Positions 49,287-64,000 of a stretch of 64,000 bases of DNA are shown piece by piece. Position 1 is the first letter of the stretch; each line of letters starts with the position of its first letter. The notes beneath the pieces were generated by a model. It was not told the origin of the DNA. It searched no databases and saw nothing but the letters and a program-made list of their open reading frames with translations. Source of the DNA: Nymphaea colorata (Eukaryota; Streptophyta; Magnoliopsida; Nymphaeales; Nymphaeaceae); assembly GCF_008831285.2 (NCBI RefSeq), contig NC_045138.2, forward strand, positions 3,574,143 to 3,638,142, given 5' to 3'. The position numbers were made by a program, and so were the translations under genes.

Positions 49287-51726
49287 TTGTAGCATGCAGA
49301 TACACAGTTATGGAGGATGCACCCCACGCCAGTATTGAATTGTTAACCATTTTGAACATGAAAGTCTTAGGTGCAAGAGCTAAACAATTTCAACCAATAT
49401 GCCTAAAGAACGATGGATGGCACTAGATTGAATATGACGAGTCAATGAACTAATCCCTGTCGTACGCAGGAACATCAAATGTTTACAGAGTACTAACCAG
49501 ACTCTCAAGTGAAATGTCTTTCAATCCAGTGTTATGAGAATCAGAATTCGAACATATACAATCAGCATGTCAATAAAAAATATTCAGCTAAATCAGTTGC
49601 GAATTGGAAAAAGAAATATTAAGCTATTTATTTATGTATAGTTACAATAAGAAATTTCAAGATAATTTAAGAAAAAAAAAATCCCCGTTTGCCACAGATT
49701 AATTTGATTCGACAAATTCACCTCCCAGTACCACTACATCCCCCGGATGTCTTCCGGAGTTATGACCTCTCTAGCTACCAATATATAGGCGATTATATTA
49801 AAACGTAGGATACCCATTTTCTTTCTCCAATTAATTCCTCCTCTGACCACATTTTATGCTTTTCTTGGCATTTACTGAATCTGATGAGGCATCCCGTTTT
49901 TGCAAGAAACTTCGTCAAGAAATTGGCGTTCAACCTGAAGGAAGAGTCACATCCAACTAATGTACAGCCCTATATATATATATTCCATTAGTCAACACGC
50001 TCCAGCAAGCTATATATATATATATATATATATATGACATCGTCCCCTCCTGAATAAGTTCCAGTACTTCCTCTCCGCTGCCTTGCTTAATACTCGTAGC
50101 TATTGTCCACCGCGTGTCATGTCAAGACCATCAAATAACTACGCAATGTCGATAAAGTATTTCTTTATTTCCTTGCAGCCTTCAAATTTCTGATGACAGA
50201 CTGTGACTCATTCTCGATCTTTAATCTGTTACTACCAGTGAATTTGAATCACCATTTCTGTTCATTTGAAGGGAAATTTATTTTCAAGAACATGGTACCT
50301 AAACATTAATGTATAGATATCAGTTATTTGATTTCAAGGTATTGTGTCTGTTGATTAATTAAGTCCGACTGTTGAGTTAACAAAAAATTGTTATTTTAAT
50401 TTTTAAGTAAAAAAAAAAAATCACTTGGTTTCAAATATGCCCACTTAGGTTTTTTCTTCCAAAAAAGTCATAGCATTAATGGAAACCATTCATGTACTTA
50501 ATTTTCATATTATCAAAAGAGCCAAGTTAGATATACTTAAAAGCATATATTAATAATATCGTTTCATGTATAGCAGAAGAGGCTAATACAAACTGACTAA
50601 TCAACATCATTTTTTTGTTTATACCAAAGATATTAGTTATAGTCTTTAGTTATCTCATTCAAAATCCATGACAACACAAGGTTTGATTAACGAAATATTA
50701 CTTTTTCGATTAGTGCAAAACTTGCGTGTGTTTTCAGTAATGTCCAGAAGTTGGGATTGCAGTACTTTGGTTTGACTTGCGGCAAAGCTTGCTATATATT
50801 CATTATTTCACAGATCATTTCCCGTACTTTGCATTGGACCTGATTGCAAACAAATTTAACCTCGAATTTCAAAAGGAAAAGTGACAAATTTAAATTGTAT
50901 TTAAGAGTAGGCAGAGTCGTCCCAATTTTTTAGATAGACGCACTTTGAAGATTTAGCATTCATATGGCCCCTTCTTTCTTTCTTCTTATATATTTCATAT
51001 ACAGCTAGCGATGCAAAAGGTTCATAAATCATTAACCTGTGTTTGATAGCCTCGGATCTCATATCCTCCACAATGTAAACAAATATTAAATTTTACCACT
51101 ATGTGAAAAAAGAGATTTGAAATCCACAATTTATGGTCAGCGTTTTGAGGTTGGATGGAAGAGGTATGAGCTAAATCTGCTGATTTGAGATTCCCAATAA
51201 CTTCAAATCATCTTTAATCTCAGATCCAATGCTACCAAACACCCCGCTTGCTTACTGACTTCTACTAATCTAATTCAAGTCCAGACTAAGACCAAGGCCT
51301 TTTTTTCTTGGAAAACTGAATGATGGATTCAATCAACGCGCATAAGATATATCCACGTTTATATATGTACATGATTGGTTCATATCTTTATTGGACTCCA
51401 CTCGGATGTAAACCCGATTCGAATATGGATTCAGTTTTGAAATTACATACCGGATCTGAATCTGGGATTAGGAGTAGGATCCAATACGTCCTCACCGACG
51501 AACTTTTTGTAGGGTTTTAAATGAATGGCCTCCACTTTTACACATACGCTTTCCAACTTTTGGGCGGCAACAGGAACCAGTTCCCAATAATGCTTTCCGT
51601 CAATCCATCTCCTGGTTGAACAAAGGCAATCTTTCTAGAGATGAGATAACAAGACTACTCGATTTTTTGCACATGAAGGCACACAGGTTTTCCATAATCC
51701 CATCACCTCTTTGTTTCTCTCTCTCA

Positions 51727-51763
<37 letters not shown>

Positions 51764-52140
51764 GATGGATCTACTAACTTCATTTCCTTTGAAGGCATAA
51801 ATATTGTGCTGTAAGAAAGCTGAGAGGAGGAATTAACACGACCCAATTAATCTAAAATGGGCCATCCTGCGGGGCCATTAGCTTTAGCTTAATTTTTTTT
51901 ACAGCATGGGGAGTACTGCACCGGAAAACATATACAAACTTTTCCGGCAAGCAGGCGCGCCGGAAATTGCTTCCATTGACTGTGAAACTACAGAAAAACT
52001 AAGTTGGCTATTCAGTACATTCTTGAATCCTTCTTAGTTTCTTAAGTTACTGGCTGTTAACGGCCTTGTTCCCGACGGACTGCTCTGGCTGTTATTCTTC
52101 TGTATATCGAACGGCCGGGACTTGGTCAAAAGCTGGCTGT
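49157..52140. other. Intergenic AT-rich DNA with (TA)n tracts
   Basis: (TA)n runs occur at 49247-49283, about 50011-50034 and about 51733-51764. No gene is supported. Confidence 0.6.
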
Positions 52141-52148
52141 AAATTTGC

Positions 52149-52391
52149 ATGGAGGAATATTATAATATGAATGATGGGGAGGAGAACTCACCGGATCAGC
52201 CCCAACAAAAAGTCAAGCCCATTTTATATGGCCACAAGATTCAGCCCATGCGTGTGATTGAATCAAGAGTTCGTTCGTCGTCCAAAATCCAGGAAGGCCA
52301 CAGGCACATGGCCTCATCTCATGCTATGGCGGCTCTGTCTCCTCCTCTTCTTTTAACTGTTATTCTATCAATAACCACCATTTATTTATAA
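52149..52391 (+). other. Small ORF, 80 codons, hydrophobic C-terminus
   Basis: It starts at a genuine ATG. The N-terminal half is acidic and Gln/Asn-rich; the last 20 residues (LSPPLLLTVILSITTIYL) could form a tail anchor or GPI-like signal. I recognise no family. It may be chance. Confidence 0.2.
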
Positions 52392-53876
52392 TAAGTTCAC
52401 CCATTTAAGGTGAAGATCCCGATTCCACGACGCGCTGTGATCGAGCTTTCTTTGCTTCAATGTCAATCAATATAACCAAATAGCAATTAAATTAAGGGAA
52501 GATGCTCGTGAATAATCCCCGGCCCACATTTTAATTAATTAGCTGCAAACTAATATATGACACCTCTTCCTGCACTTTGAAAAATTTTATAAATATATCG
52601 ATCTTTCGTGATATTCATGATCATATCAACGTCTCAAATCTGTGGGCAATGCTGACCAAGTGCGCCATGTGCTATGGGGCCAGCCGGAAGGCACGTCCAC
52701 CACGGTCCATGTATATATATATATTATAGCTGAAAATATATATCAAGCCAGAGGCTAGCCAGGTACATATATATACACCACTTGATCCTTCTCTAGTTAC
52801 AAATGAACGCAAAACCTAGTTAGGGGCCGGGCCGGGCGCCATATATATATATATGGAGCCTAATTATGCCTCAGTGGTCGAGCAAATATTTCTTTATAGT
52901 TAAACACTACCCTTCGTTCATGTAGGCTTGAAAAAATGGACGTAGATCTCTATCGATCAACTAATAATATTTCTAAGCCGGCCAACGGTTAATTGCAATC
53001 AAAGTTAAGGCCATCTATTTCTAGCTCGTTTACTTTCTAACTAGCTGCGATGGTTCAGTATATATGCGTCAACTCTGGCCAAATGATCTCTTATTTTTCT
53101 GATTAGTTTCCCTTTTCAAATTATGTAGAGCAAACGTAGAGAACGGAACAATGTAAAAGTCACCGAGACATGGCAATTAATTGGACCAAGATATATATAC
53201 CTTCTGTTCTCACAGCACCTCGTTTCATCTTGAAGATTAAGAGCACGCATTCATGCATATTCTGTTCATCGTTCCGGTGCTGGAATGAAACAGAACTGCA
53301 GTTTAATGTGTTCCATCAATATAGATGCAAACTTCAAACACAGATCACATGCAGAATGTGTCATCCGTGTGTGTGTCTTGAATTCATTACTCTCCAGCGT
53401 TCAATATAAGATACGCAATTAATGTTGGAGAACAGACAAGCAAAGTAATTCAAGAAGCAGTGGCGCTGTTCCTCGAGTTGTGCTTGTTACACTGACCAAG
53501 AGCTTCGGACAAAAACAACATCACAAGACGCCCTCTTCTGCCTATCCAGAACAAATAAATCAAACATACTGCAACTAAAGGCTGAGCCCGCTTGTGTATG
53601 GCATATCGAAAGCTCATTCAAGAGACGCAAGAAAACTAGTGAAGGAAGCGTAGCTAGCTACTTTTGCAAAAGCGAGAGAGAGAGAGAGAGAGCTTGGTTA
53701 CTTAATATTGTTTAGTTTTGTAGTGAAAGGGTAACTGTTATTGTTATATTACAGTAGCTTATAATAAGTAACTTTTTGGATATACAGATCAATTGTTAAT
53801 AGAGAAAATAGTTAGTGACCATCAGCCAAGTTGGGATCACCCTTTCAAGATGTGGTTAAAGAAAGATATTAGGATA

Positions 53877-53932
<56 letters not shown>

Positions 53933-55680
53933 AGAGACAAGAAGCTGTAGCTGTTGCTTAATTTCATCCACCGATGCTGGTCGATCGACCTACCCTTTTC
54001 CCTTGCATCGAGCGCGTAGGTAGGGCGATCGAGGGAACGGTGCCAATTTAAACTGAAGTCTGTCCATCCAGCACATGCATGTGCACACGCGGGATGGCGA
54101 CCCCAAATTAAAAGACCCCGTTTCAATTTTAATTCATTCAGGTTACAACTCTCGAGAAACTCTGCTCACTGTCTTCGATCCATTTTAAAATGCAACGGGG
54201 AGCCACATTGGATTGCTTAACTCGGACCCAAGTGCCAAGAAGCTGACCTGAGGAAGAGGAACCCGATCGATCGAGTAAAATTCTCAAAATTAAGAAGACC
54301 CTCCTCGATCATGATGCCTGTGAATCGTACTTACCGACGTCTAATATATATATATATATATATATATAAAGAGAGAGAGAGAGAAAGAGAGAGGACACGA
54401 AATTGAAGTGATTGGTTTTGAAAGAGATGGCATGTTTGGCTTCAACATGAAGGTGAAACGACCGACCACCTTTCCTTAGATGACCCCAATTAACCTAACT
54501 GTGACAGCACTCATGAGGCTAATTGTGAGTTGCTTCCTGTTTTCTAAATTAATTAGTTTCCGGTGTTATGCCTACGCAATAATCTTCGTTTACAAGGACC
54601 GTAAATAGTCCACTAGAATGTTAATTGGTTTGGCAAAGAACGGCCGCCATGTACCCATCTTTTGGTTTGCCGTTTTTGTTACCCCATGGCGGATGAGTTA
54701 GAAGCCGTTTAGCTATTTCATACCAATGAATTTGAGATCTTCGGAATTCAAGCTTTTGATTAAATCTTTTGTTTCAGAAATGGAGACTGTACCATGAATT
54801 TGTAGACCTTGTATCTTGAAATTCATAACTTGAGATTTGCGGATTTCATATATGATGGGACTCACATTTAAATAAATTCCTTAAATTTAAGATCCGTACG
54901 TGGCAATCAAACACCTTCTAATGCAATCTTATATTTACATGGTGTAGATCATCTAAGGTGCTCAATGAATCGTTTACTTACTTTTCACTATGAGGGAAGT
55001 GCAAATGAACTAATTAGATGTAATAGTCACTAAGGGGATTGGGCGCAACATCAGGGGGTGAAAGTTAAATAGACAGTTAGTTTGGAACCTTTCGGCATTA
55101 ACCTTCTATATTGTAAAAGAGAAGTCATTGATGTACAAGTTGAAGCATGCGATAAGTGCGACATTTTGAGGTGCTCCCGAAGCAAGTCCTATACTTCATA
55201 AAAACAAGATGTTGGGTGAAACTTTTTTTTGTTTTTTTAGATGGTAGAATGAAATACTCTTGATGGTATAAATTGAAGTTAATAAGCGATGCATACACGA
55301 ACCCCTCTCCGACCAAACCTGATTACATTACATGCACCATAATCAAAATGAAAGGCCGATCACAAACAGCAAGTCACCACTTCAGTTCTATACGTCTCCC
55401 TGTCTTCTTATATCCACTCTCGGATCGAGCCAAATGTGTTCATGTTGAGAAAGCGACCTACCCCTGCTCTCTCTCTCTTTGTGGGAACTCGGTGATGAGA
55501 AGGCGATGGTACGTGTTTCCCCATGGTTTGAATAAAGATGATGCTGCAACTAAACTACCTTTTTCAGGCGCATCGGGATCGTTTCCCGGCTTAAAGAATG
55601 ACCAAGGAAATTCAAAAATCCTCTCTCTTACGCGAATGCCTTAGTTTCTACGTTAGTTACACTGGCAGACCGCCCCAACC
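52392..55680. other. Intergenic DNA upstream of the NAC gene
   Basis: No gene is supported. (TA)n tracts lie at 53880-53929 and about 54341-54368, the second followed by a (GA)n tract. There are many short TATATA islands. Confidence 0.55.
53880..53929. repeat. (TA)n microsatellite
   Basis: About 50 bases of uninterrupted TA repeat. Confidence 0.95.
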
Positions 55681-55820
55681 GCCGGCGACGTCAACGGTGT
55701 CAACTTTTTGGCGCTCGAGACTTATATAACGCCAAGAGGCCATCCATGCACAGGGTTGTTGTGGGGAGGGATCACAGAGAGGGAGAGCGAGAGCTGAAGA
55801 CTTGTTGAGGTCGCTCGGAA
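55681..55820 (+). promoter_or_regulatory. NAC gene core promoter and leader
   Basis: A TATATAA box at 55723-55729 stands 92 bases before the ATG, implying a leader of about 60 bases. Two GTCAAC (reverse W-box core TTGAC) words lie at about 55690 and 55699, the type of site WRKY factors bind. The start site itself is inferred. Confidence 0.6.
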
Positions 55821-57424
55821 ATGGCGTCGGCGGCAGGAGTACCCCCAGGATTCCGATTCCACCCCACGGATGAGGAACTCCTGCATTACTACCTGAAGAA
55901 GAAGGTGTCGTTCCAGAAGTTCGATCTTGAGGTGATAAGGGAGGTGGACTTGAATAAGATGGAGCCTTGGGATTTGCAAGGTAAGTAATTAAAAGCACCA
56001 TTCATGTCGTTTCCTCTCCTTCTCCTTCCACTTAGCTACACAGCAAGGCGTCCAATTCCTTAGCTAAGAGTTTCTGATTGTGAAAATATGTAAGGCCAGC
56101 ACTTCACCTTTGCAGTAATAGTCCTTCAAAATGATGCATGCAGCATGCAGTAATTAGCGGCAGCAATTAATCTAGAATATTGCACAAAAGAAACTTTCTG
56201 CGGTAACAAGTGAATACAATACACATGCACATGCACACTGGAAATTAAAGCAGCCTCCAAGTAAGATCTGTGGCAAATTCTTGACATGAACAAGAGAGAG
56301 AGAGAGAGAGCACCTGCCCGGGTGCACGTTCATGCAACATGTTAACTTAATTGTGCATACCAAATAAGCATAGTGAAATTGGTGAAGTTCTCCAAATAAT
56401 TTCTTGCAGAAGATCGATACCATAATTATCTCACTGGTTTATAGTTTCTTTACTATGAATAGACGCTTATACTTTTCTCCTGAAAAATATGATTTGCTGT
56501 TGGGAGGATAATTTATGAAAATGATAAGCCGTTGATCTGTAAAAAAATTCTTACAAAAAATTAAGGGGAAATTAAAATGCAATTAATATTGTAACGAGAG
56601 GTAGTCTAAGCATTCTAACAAAATATCCAATCAAATTATAAATCATAGCATCCTCGCGCCGAATTAGTACCTTCTGTTACGAATTAAAAGAAATAAAACA
56701 AATTTTCATATGCACACACCCATCATGCATAACTCATTTGTATTGCAAAATCAAATTTGTCGACAATTAGCAACAACTTGTGTGCGAGAGCCAATTCATT
56801 TCTCCCCAAATTAAGATGGCATCGTGTTCCCTTGTACGTGTACCCAATTACAGCATCCCTCCTTTTAGGGGGGCCGGCCTTGGAGAGAGGACCCACCTTC
56901 AAGTGGTTCTTGCGGGAAGAGAGCGCTCGGCCCATGTCATGTGCTTAGCTAGCAAGCTGCCCATGAACAATAATCTTACAGACAAGCCAAATTGGGGCGA
57001 GAAGAGTGGAGCTGCCGCTCAACTTCTGTAATTACCCAGTCCCTGCTAAGAAGTGAAAGGAAATGCATGGTTGTGGTTTTCTTTCGAAAGGAAGACCACA
57101 TTTTACGTAAGCTAAGGATATAATTCAAGCGAAGGTTCATATGCATATGCAGGGACTATATTATGGTCAAAGCAATTTGCAACCATGATTCTCGGAAAGT
57201 AGCATGTGGGTAAGAATAGTGATGGTGAGGACAGGTTTCTTTCGCCGTCAGTAAAGCACCGACGGAAGTACTTGGTTAGAACAAGCATAAGTTTCTTCCT
57301 TTCAGAAAGAACAGCAGTATTTTTTTTTTTGTAGGTTCTTCATGTCATTGTGTTAAGCTCTGAGTTTCGCCGTCATAGGACGAAGCCGCACCTCCTAAAC
57401 TCTAGAAAAGGTGCAAACTCTTTT

Positions 57425-57463
<39 letters not shown>

Positions 57464-59330
57464 AAGAGAGGTTAACCTATGGAACTTCAGATCTTACTAA
57501 TAGTTTCTTAATTTTCAGCAAGATATCAATAATTGGAAATTTTTTTGAAGGTAAGACAGTTGGTGGTTTTGTTTTTGGCTCGTAATCACGTAATATTGGA
57601 TTTTCTTCTTTTGAAATCGTTATTTAGATATCCCAATGTATATATAGAAATTGAGAAGGAAAGAAAGGACAAACTGATGAGCCAGGCATGCATGAGTATA
57701 ACCAGCTTTCCTCCTGCCAATGTTTTTTGTGTTTATGAAATTCAGAGAGGTGCAGAATCGGGTCGACACCGCAGAACGAGTGGTACTTCTTCAGTCATAA
57801 GGACAAGAAATATCCGACTGGGTCGAGGACAAACAGGGCGACCAATGCAGGGTTCTGGAAGGCGACGGGGAGGGACAAGTGCATAAGGAACAGCTACAAG
57901 AAGATAGGGATGAGGAAGACGCTGGTGTTCTACAAAGGTCGAGCGCCCCACGGCCAGAAGACGGACTGGATCATGCATGAGTATCGACTCGAGGAGAACG
58001 ACGACGTTCAAGGAAGCGTACGTCAACTCCCTCTCCCTCTATCTCTTTCTAACTAACTGATTAATTATCTATAAATTGCACATAAAAAGAACTAAAGTTT
58101 TGACGCCCTCCCTCTCTATCTATCTCTGTCTAACTGATTAATTATGTGTAATTGCACTTGAAAATAACTAAAGTTTTATGATTAATCGACGAATGCATGA
58201 TTGAACCTTCAATGTTGCACTCATGATATAAAAAAAAATAGATCAAATTAACATTTTCAAGTTCTAAACGCTATATAGACCACATCGGCTTAAACCACCT
58301 TTACAATTTTAAAGAGTAGCAGACAGAGGGATTTCTTCAGTGTAATCGCACGAGTCTTGAATAGCCAGTGGCTTCGGCGCTCTAACGTGATGCCATGCTT
58401 ATATGTGTGCACGAGCGCAGGGAATATGTGTGTGTTTCTTCAACGAAAGAGGTCCAAGGTGACTGATCTCTTGGCATGAAGCCGAGGGCGCTTAAATATA
58501 ATTAATAAATTTCGAAAGCTGCAGCACTTTGAAAATGTCCAAACATCAAGGCACATCGGTCTTGCCGATGGATCTCATGCATATGCATTCATGCGGATGA
58601 TCAGAGAGCGGGTTCGTCGCTTGTTAATTGTGGTTTCCCATATTGATTGCAGGAAGAAGGGTGGGTTGTCTGCCGAGTGTTTAAGAAGAAGAGCTTCTTC
58701 AAGCTGGGAAACGAAGGCGGCAGCAACGGCATGTGCATGGACCAAGAGGGCAACGGCGGGGATCACTTCGGCGCCGATCAGCTCCACCTCGCAGGGGGGG
58801 GCCACAAAGATCACATGCGCTTCATGACCCAGCCAGGCCACCACCACAACGGCGCCGTCGACCACCAACCGGGCTTCGACCACGCCGGCGGCCTCCAGTA
58901 CGCCGGTGCACCTGCTGCTCATATCAATAACCCCCTGAACATGCCGCCCCCAGAAGCGCACCAGCTGCACGGCCAGAAGCTCCTCGGCTACAACTTCTGC
59001 GGCAGCGCCGCCCCTCCCGCCACTTCTCTCCTTGCTGCTAAGCAGTTTCTGGCCTGCAACCAGAGGGCGCATGTCGGCTACCAACAGTGTGAAGGAGGAG
59101 GGATGGAGGCCGCCACGAGCGCGGGGGGAGGTGCCCAACTCGTGGAAATGAGAGATCATGAGAATTTGAACGACTGGGCTCATGTGCTTGATAAATTTGT
59201 CGGTGGTGGGCAGATAAACCAGGAAGAGGACGCTTCCAGGGTCAGGTTTGGAGATGCCAACTCTACTTCCACACACCAAATGAATCCTCTCTCCTTGAGA
59301 GAGATGGATTTATGGACATATGGGAAGTAA
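55821..59330 (+). CDS. NAC transcription factor, SOMBRERO/BEARSKIN (VNS) group
   Basis: Three exons: 55821-55980, 57746-58017 and 58653-59330, joining in phase through GT-AG introns to 369 aa. The NAC domain covers about residues 6-157 with all five subdomains: [20 protein letters not shown] (A), [17 protein letters not shown] (B), [20 protein letters not shown] (C), [12 protein letters not shown] with [20 protein letters not shown] (D), and [13 protein letters not shown] (E). The linker wording ([19 protein letters not shown]) and the exon pattern are typical of SMB/BRN1/BRN2, close kin of the wood regulators NST and VND. The C-terminal half is His/Gly/Gln/Asn-rich and ends EMDLWTYGK, likely an activation region. 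SMB/BRN proteins drive root-cap maturation and cell-wall modification; that role is inferred from the group. Which member it is cannot be settled here. Confidence 0.93.
58029..58179. repeat. Tandem duplication in NAC intron 2
   Basis: Two copies of a unit of about 75 bp, each with CCTCT..ATCTCT, CTAACTGATTAATTAT, AATTGCAC and AACTAAAGTTTT. The copies are at about 58029-58102 and 58106-58179. The unit lies wholly inside the intron. Confidence 0.75.
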
Positions 59331-59883
59331 GAGAGATAAGGAATGAATGAATGATGGTGTTCGATCCATCCGCTCGTATTGGATTTGGGCGAGACTGGGA
59401 ATTCAAGAAGGCTCTTCTCTTTCTCTCCCTATATATATATATATATATATTGTGTGTGTGGAGAAGTTGTGTTTGTGTGCATGTTAGGTTAATTAATTTC
59501 TACAATGTGTTTCCACCAAGTATGTGATTAATGTGCAGGGCAAGCACATGGCGTGCCCATGGTTGTTCATCAGCATGTGCATGTATCCTTCATGTGTGTC
59601 CCTGCATGATAAGTTGTTTGCGTGCTTAATCTGATCGATATTAATTGTTCAAGATTTTTTATGACTTCATTTATCTATGTATTTTGCCATCTCATGGCTT
59701 CGTGTCCTTTACAACTAGACATTCAAACTGATTATAAAAGATAATGTATCCAGAAGTTGTGGATAAGTTTTATCAAATGGTGGCTGCCGGTTAATTTTGC
59801 CGGAAGTGGATGGATTGAGAGAAGGGGATCAACTTTGTGAAATAGCACCTTGTAAGGCAAAGTGGGTTATATACTAAAGCGGG

Positions 59884-59941
<58 letters not shown>

Positions 59942-61229
59942 GCGCCAACGCTCAATACCATCTTTCTCATCCCAGATCCAGAAAATCAGTAGCATCATGT
60001 TATTAGTTCATCTTCTCGTTCCCTATGTCTGGCATATTATAGGAGCAATATTATACATAGTCTCAAATTACGGTATTTTTTCTTCTCTTATTTTTAGATC
60101 TTTTTAATGAGATCATGGCTATTCGATCGCTAGATTGCTCATCCGCATAAATGGGGGAACCTGCACGCTACAGCCAGGTCAGTTGATATTAATGCCTTTG
60201 TTCTTTTCTTAATCTTCGATCATTTCCTCACTACGCAATGTGTATGCTATCCACGCTCTTTAACACTTACCTGTCTCTAACCATTGCGTTGTTCTCAAAT
60301 AAATTGCTACCGTGGGAATCTCAACTACCACTTCCCGTCTTCAAGGCCGATATTTTGAAAATCTTACTTTGAAACGAAAATTGATCCTGAAAAGCTTATA
60401 CAAGGTGTGGCAACATTTAGAAAAAGAAAAGTCCTAACATTCGATCGGAAAGCTATGAAATGCGGCTTGCTGAAACCTAGAGTCAAGCAGACAATTAAAA
60501 GAGAAAGTTCACTTAGGATTGGTCCTTCATCATTTTGACCAGGGCAGATCCAAATTCTCTCTTCCTCTAACATGTCATTGATAACAGAGCGCAGCAGAGA
60601 TTTTACTAAGATTGTTGGTACAAATCTCAGTTTTTCTCTTCGTTTCTTAAACTCAGTCTTGAACATGATTTTCTTCACAAGTTACGCTCATGTATGTATG
60701 CATTCAAGTTCGTAGAAGAACCTGCGCTCATGATTTTGAAGCTTGAATTGGTTCCTTATTGGTGTAGGCTAGGCTTTCCACTGCTATCGCGGAACCGGTA
60801 GATCTTGGCCGGAATCTCCTCAGTATGAACGCCATAAGCCGATATTCGTTCATCGAGGACACCTCTCAAATTTAGCAACCGACACATAGTTTTTAAGAGG
60901 CTTGGTGAGCATGTCGTTTACATGCTCTCCCAAAAATATTACTACTTCCTCACGGGCAAAGTTGTAACCGATTTCAACGTTATTAATTGCAGGGCAATCT
61001 TGAAAAGCGGGATTTGCCGCTAGATATCTCTTCTAAAGTACCATCGCTTAGCTTAATAGATCGTAACAGAAGGCAAAAGGCAAAGTAATGAAAATTAAGG
61101 AAAGAAGAATGATCTATTTACTTAAGCAGATGGCGTCGTCTCTTCAACAAGGAGCACGTTCGGATTCAACACCTCAACGAAAAAAAAAAGAAAATAAAAA
61201 AAGAAAAGAAAATAACACATATCACAGAT
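59331..61229. other. NAC 3' flank and intergenic DNA
   Basis: (TA)n tracts lie at about 59428-59451 and 59885-59939. No gene is supported; the part near 61230 is the LHCB5 3' flank. Confidence 0.55.
59885..59939. repeat. (TA)n microsatellite
   Basis: About 55 bases of TA repeat, the longest in the right-hand half of the window. Confidence 0.95.
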
Positions 61230-63547
<2,318 letters not shown>

Positions 63548-64000
63548 GGCCAAGCGGGGAGGGTGCTCTCTGCGGCGGCTTCTAGTCGGGGAAAGGCGGA
63601 AACAGGGGAAGCCGGGAGTGCCGGAGGCGTGGTCAGGGGGTCTATAAAGAGGGTAGCCATGGCTGAGAGTGCGACAAGTCGGATTGGATTTTGGATGAGC
63701 GGCAGTGGAGATGGGTTAGCGGGTGTAATCTGAAGGAGGGTTGTGATAGGCCCGCTGTCGATGGCGTGGCAGATAGATTCTCCGATGTGGGCAACCCTTG
63801 GCCTCTTGATTCTGCTCATCATGGATAGATGGGCCTTCACATTCCCTGCTCCTCTTCTCTCTCTCCGTCGTTTATTTCCCTTCACTTGGTTTTTAATGTT
63901 GGGATTTTCAAAAGGCACAAGTTTTCTGTTGCCAAATTTCCAGAATAGTTCTTATGGCTACTGACGACTTTCCTCTCTCTCTCTCTCTCTCTCTCTTTCT
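63548..64000 (-). promoter_or_regulatory. LHCB5 promoter and leader
   Basis: The minus strand carries a TATA-like TTTATAGA at about 63642-63649, roughly 95 bases before the ATG, which fits a leader of about 60 bases. Upstream is a CCACG-type word near 63766. No clear I-box was found. A (CT)n tract touches the right edge of the window from about 63974. Confidence 0.5.

Noticed and set aside
55273..55644. 123-codon plus-strand ORF just upstream of the NAC gene
   Set aside because: It begins at a non-ATG codon, has no recognisable domain, and ends close to the NAC core promoter.
58575..59279. 234-codon minus-strand ORF opposite NAC exon 3
   Set aside because: Mirror of the GC-rich third exon, whose plus-strand frame begins with conserved NAC subdomain E.

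Overview
The window is nuclear DNA of a flowering plant. The evidence is split genes with GT-AG introns, a plastid-targeted light-harvesting protein, two plant transcription factors (a bHLH-MYC and a NAC protein), AT-rich intergenic DNA full of (TA)n and (GA)n microsatellites, and many small hAT-like and SINE-like repeats. Introns are long and the intergenic DNA is not GC-rich in the way of grasses. I cannot fix the species from sequence alone. All CDS models below were built by hand: each exon joins in phase and gives a protein matching its family from end to end.

Layout: (1) 263-2322, minus strand: the 5' part of an SPF30/SMNDC1 splicing-factor gene, cut by the left edge of the window. (2) 2.6-13.8 kb: a repeat-rich gene desert with hAT-type MITEs, palindromes and tandem duplications. 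(3) 15266-17035, plus strand: an intronless bHLH13/JAM-type jasmonate transcription factor with a long leader, a G-box and a telo-box upstream. (4) 19227-21363, minus strand: a five-exon DCD-domain (B2/NRP-like) protein of 258 aa. (5) 23910-44318, minus strand: the complete 28-exon CAND1 gene, encoding 1221 aa over about 20 kb. It has two introns best explained as GC-AG and a 962-bp hAT-like insertion in intron 10. (6) 44.4-55.8 kb: CAND1 leader and promoter, then a second repeat-rich desert with SINE, MITE and palindrome copies and (TA)n tracts. (7) 55821-59330, plus strand: a three-exon NAC factor of the SOMBRERO/BEARSKIN (VNS) group, 369 aa. (8) 61230-63547, minus strand: six-exon LHCB5 (CP26), 285 aa, with its promoter at the right edge.

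The genes do not form a functional cluster; this is ordinary plant gene order. Loose thematic links exist: CAND1 controls the SCF/cullin ligases used in jasmonate and auxin signalling, and JAM-type bHLH proteins act downstream of the SCF-COI1 receptor. Nothing in the sequence shows co-regulation.

The most unusual signal is a perfect 24-bp inverted repeat in LHCB5. One arm lies in intron 2, the other is coding sequence of exon 3, and the 3' splice site sits in the loop. The next most notable are the frame-supported GC-AG introns of CAND1 and the hAT-like element with a target-site duplication inside CAND1 intron 10.
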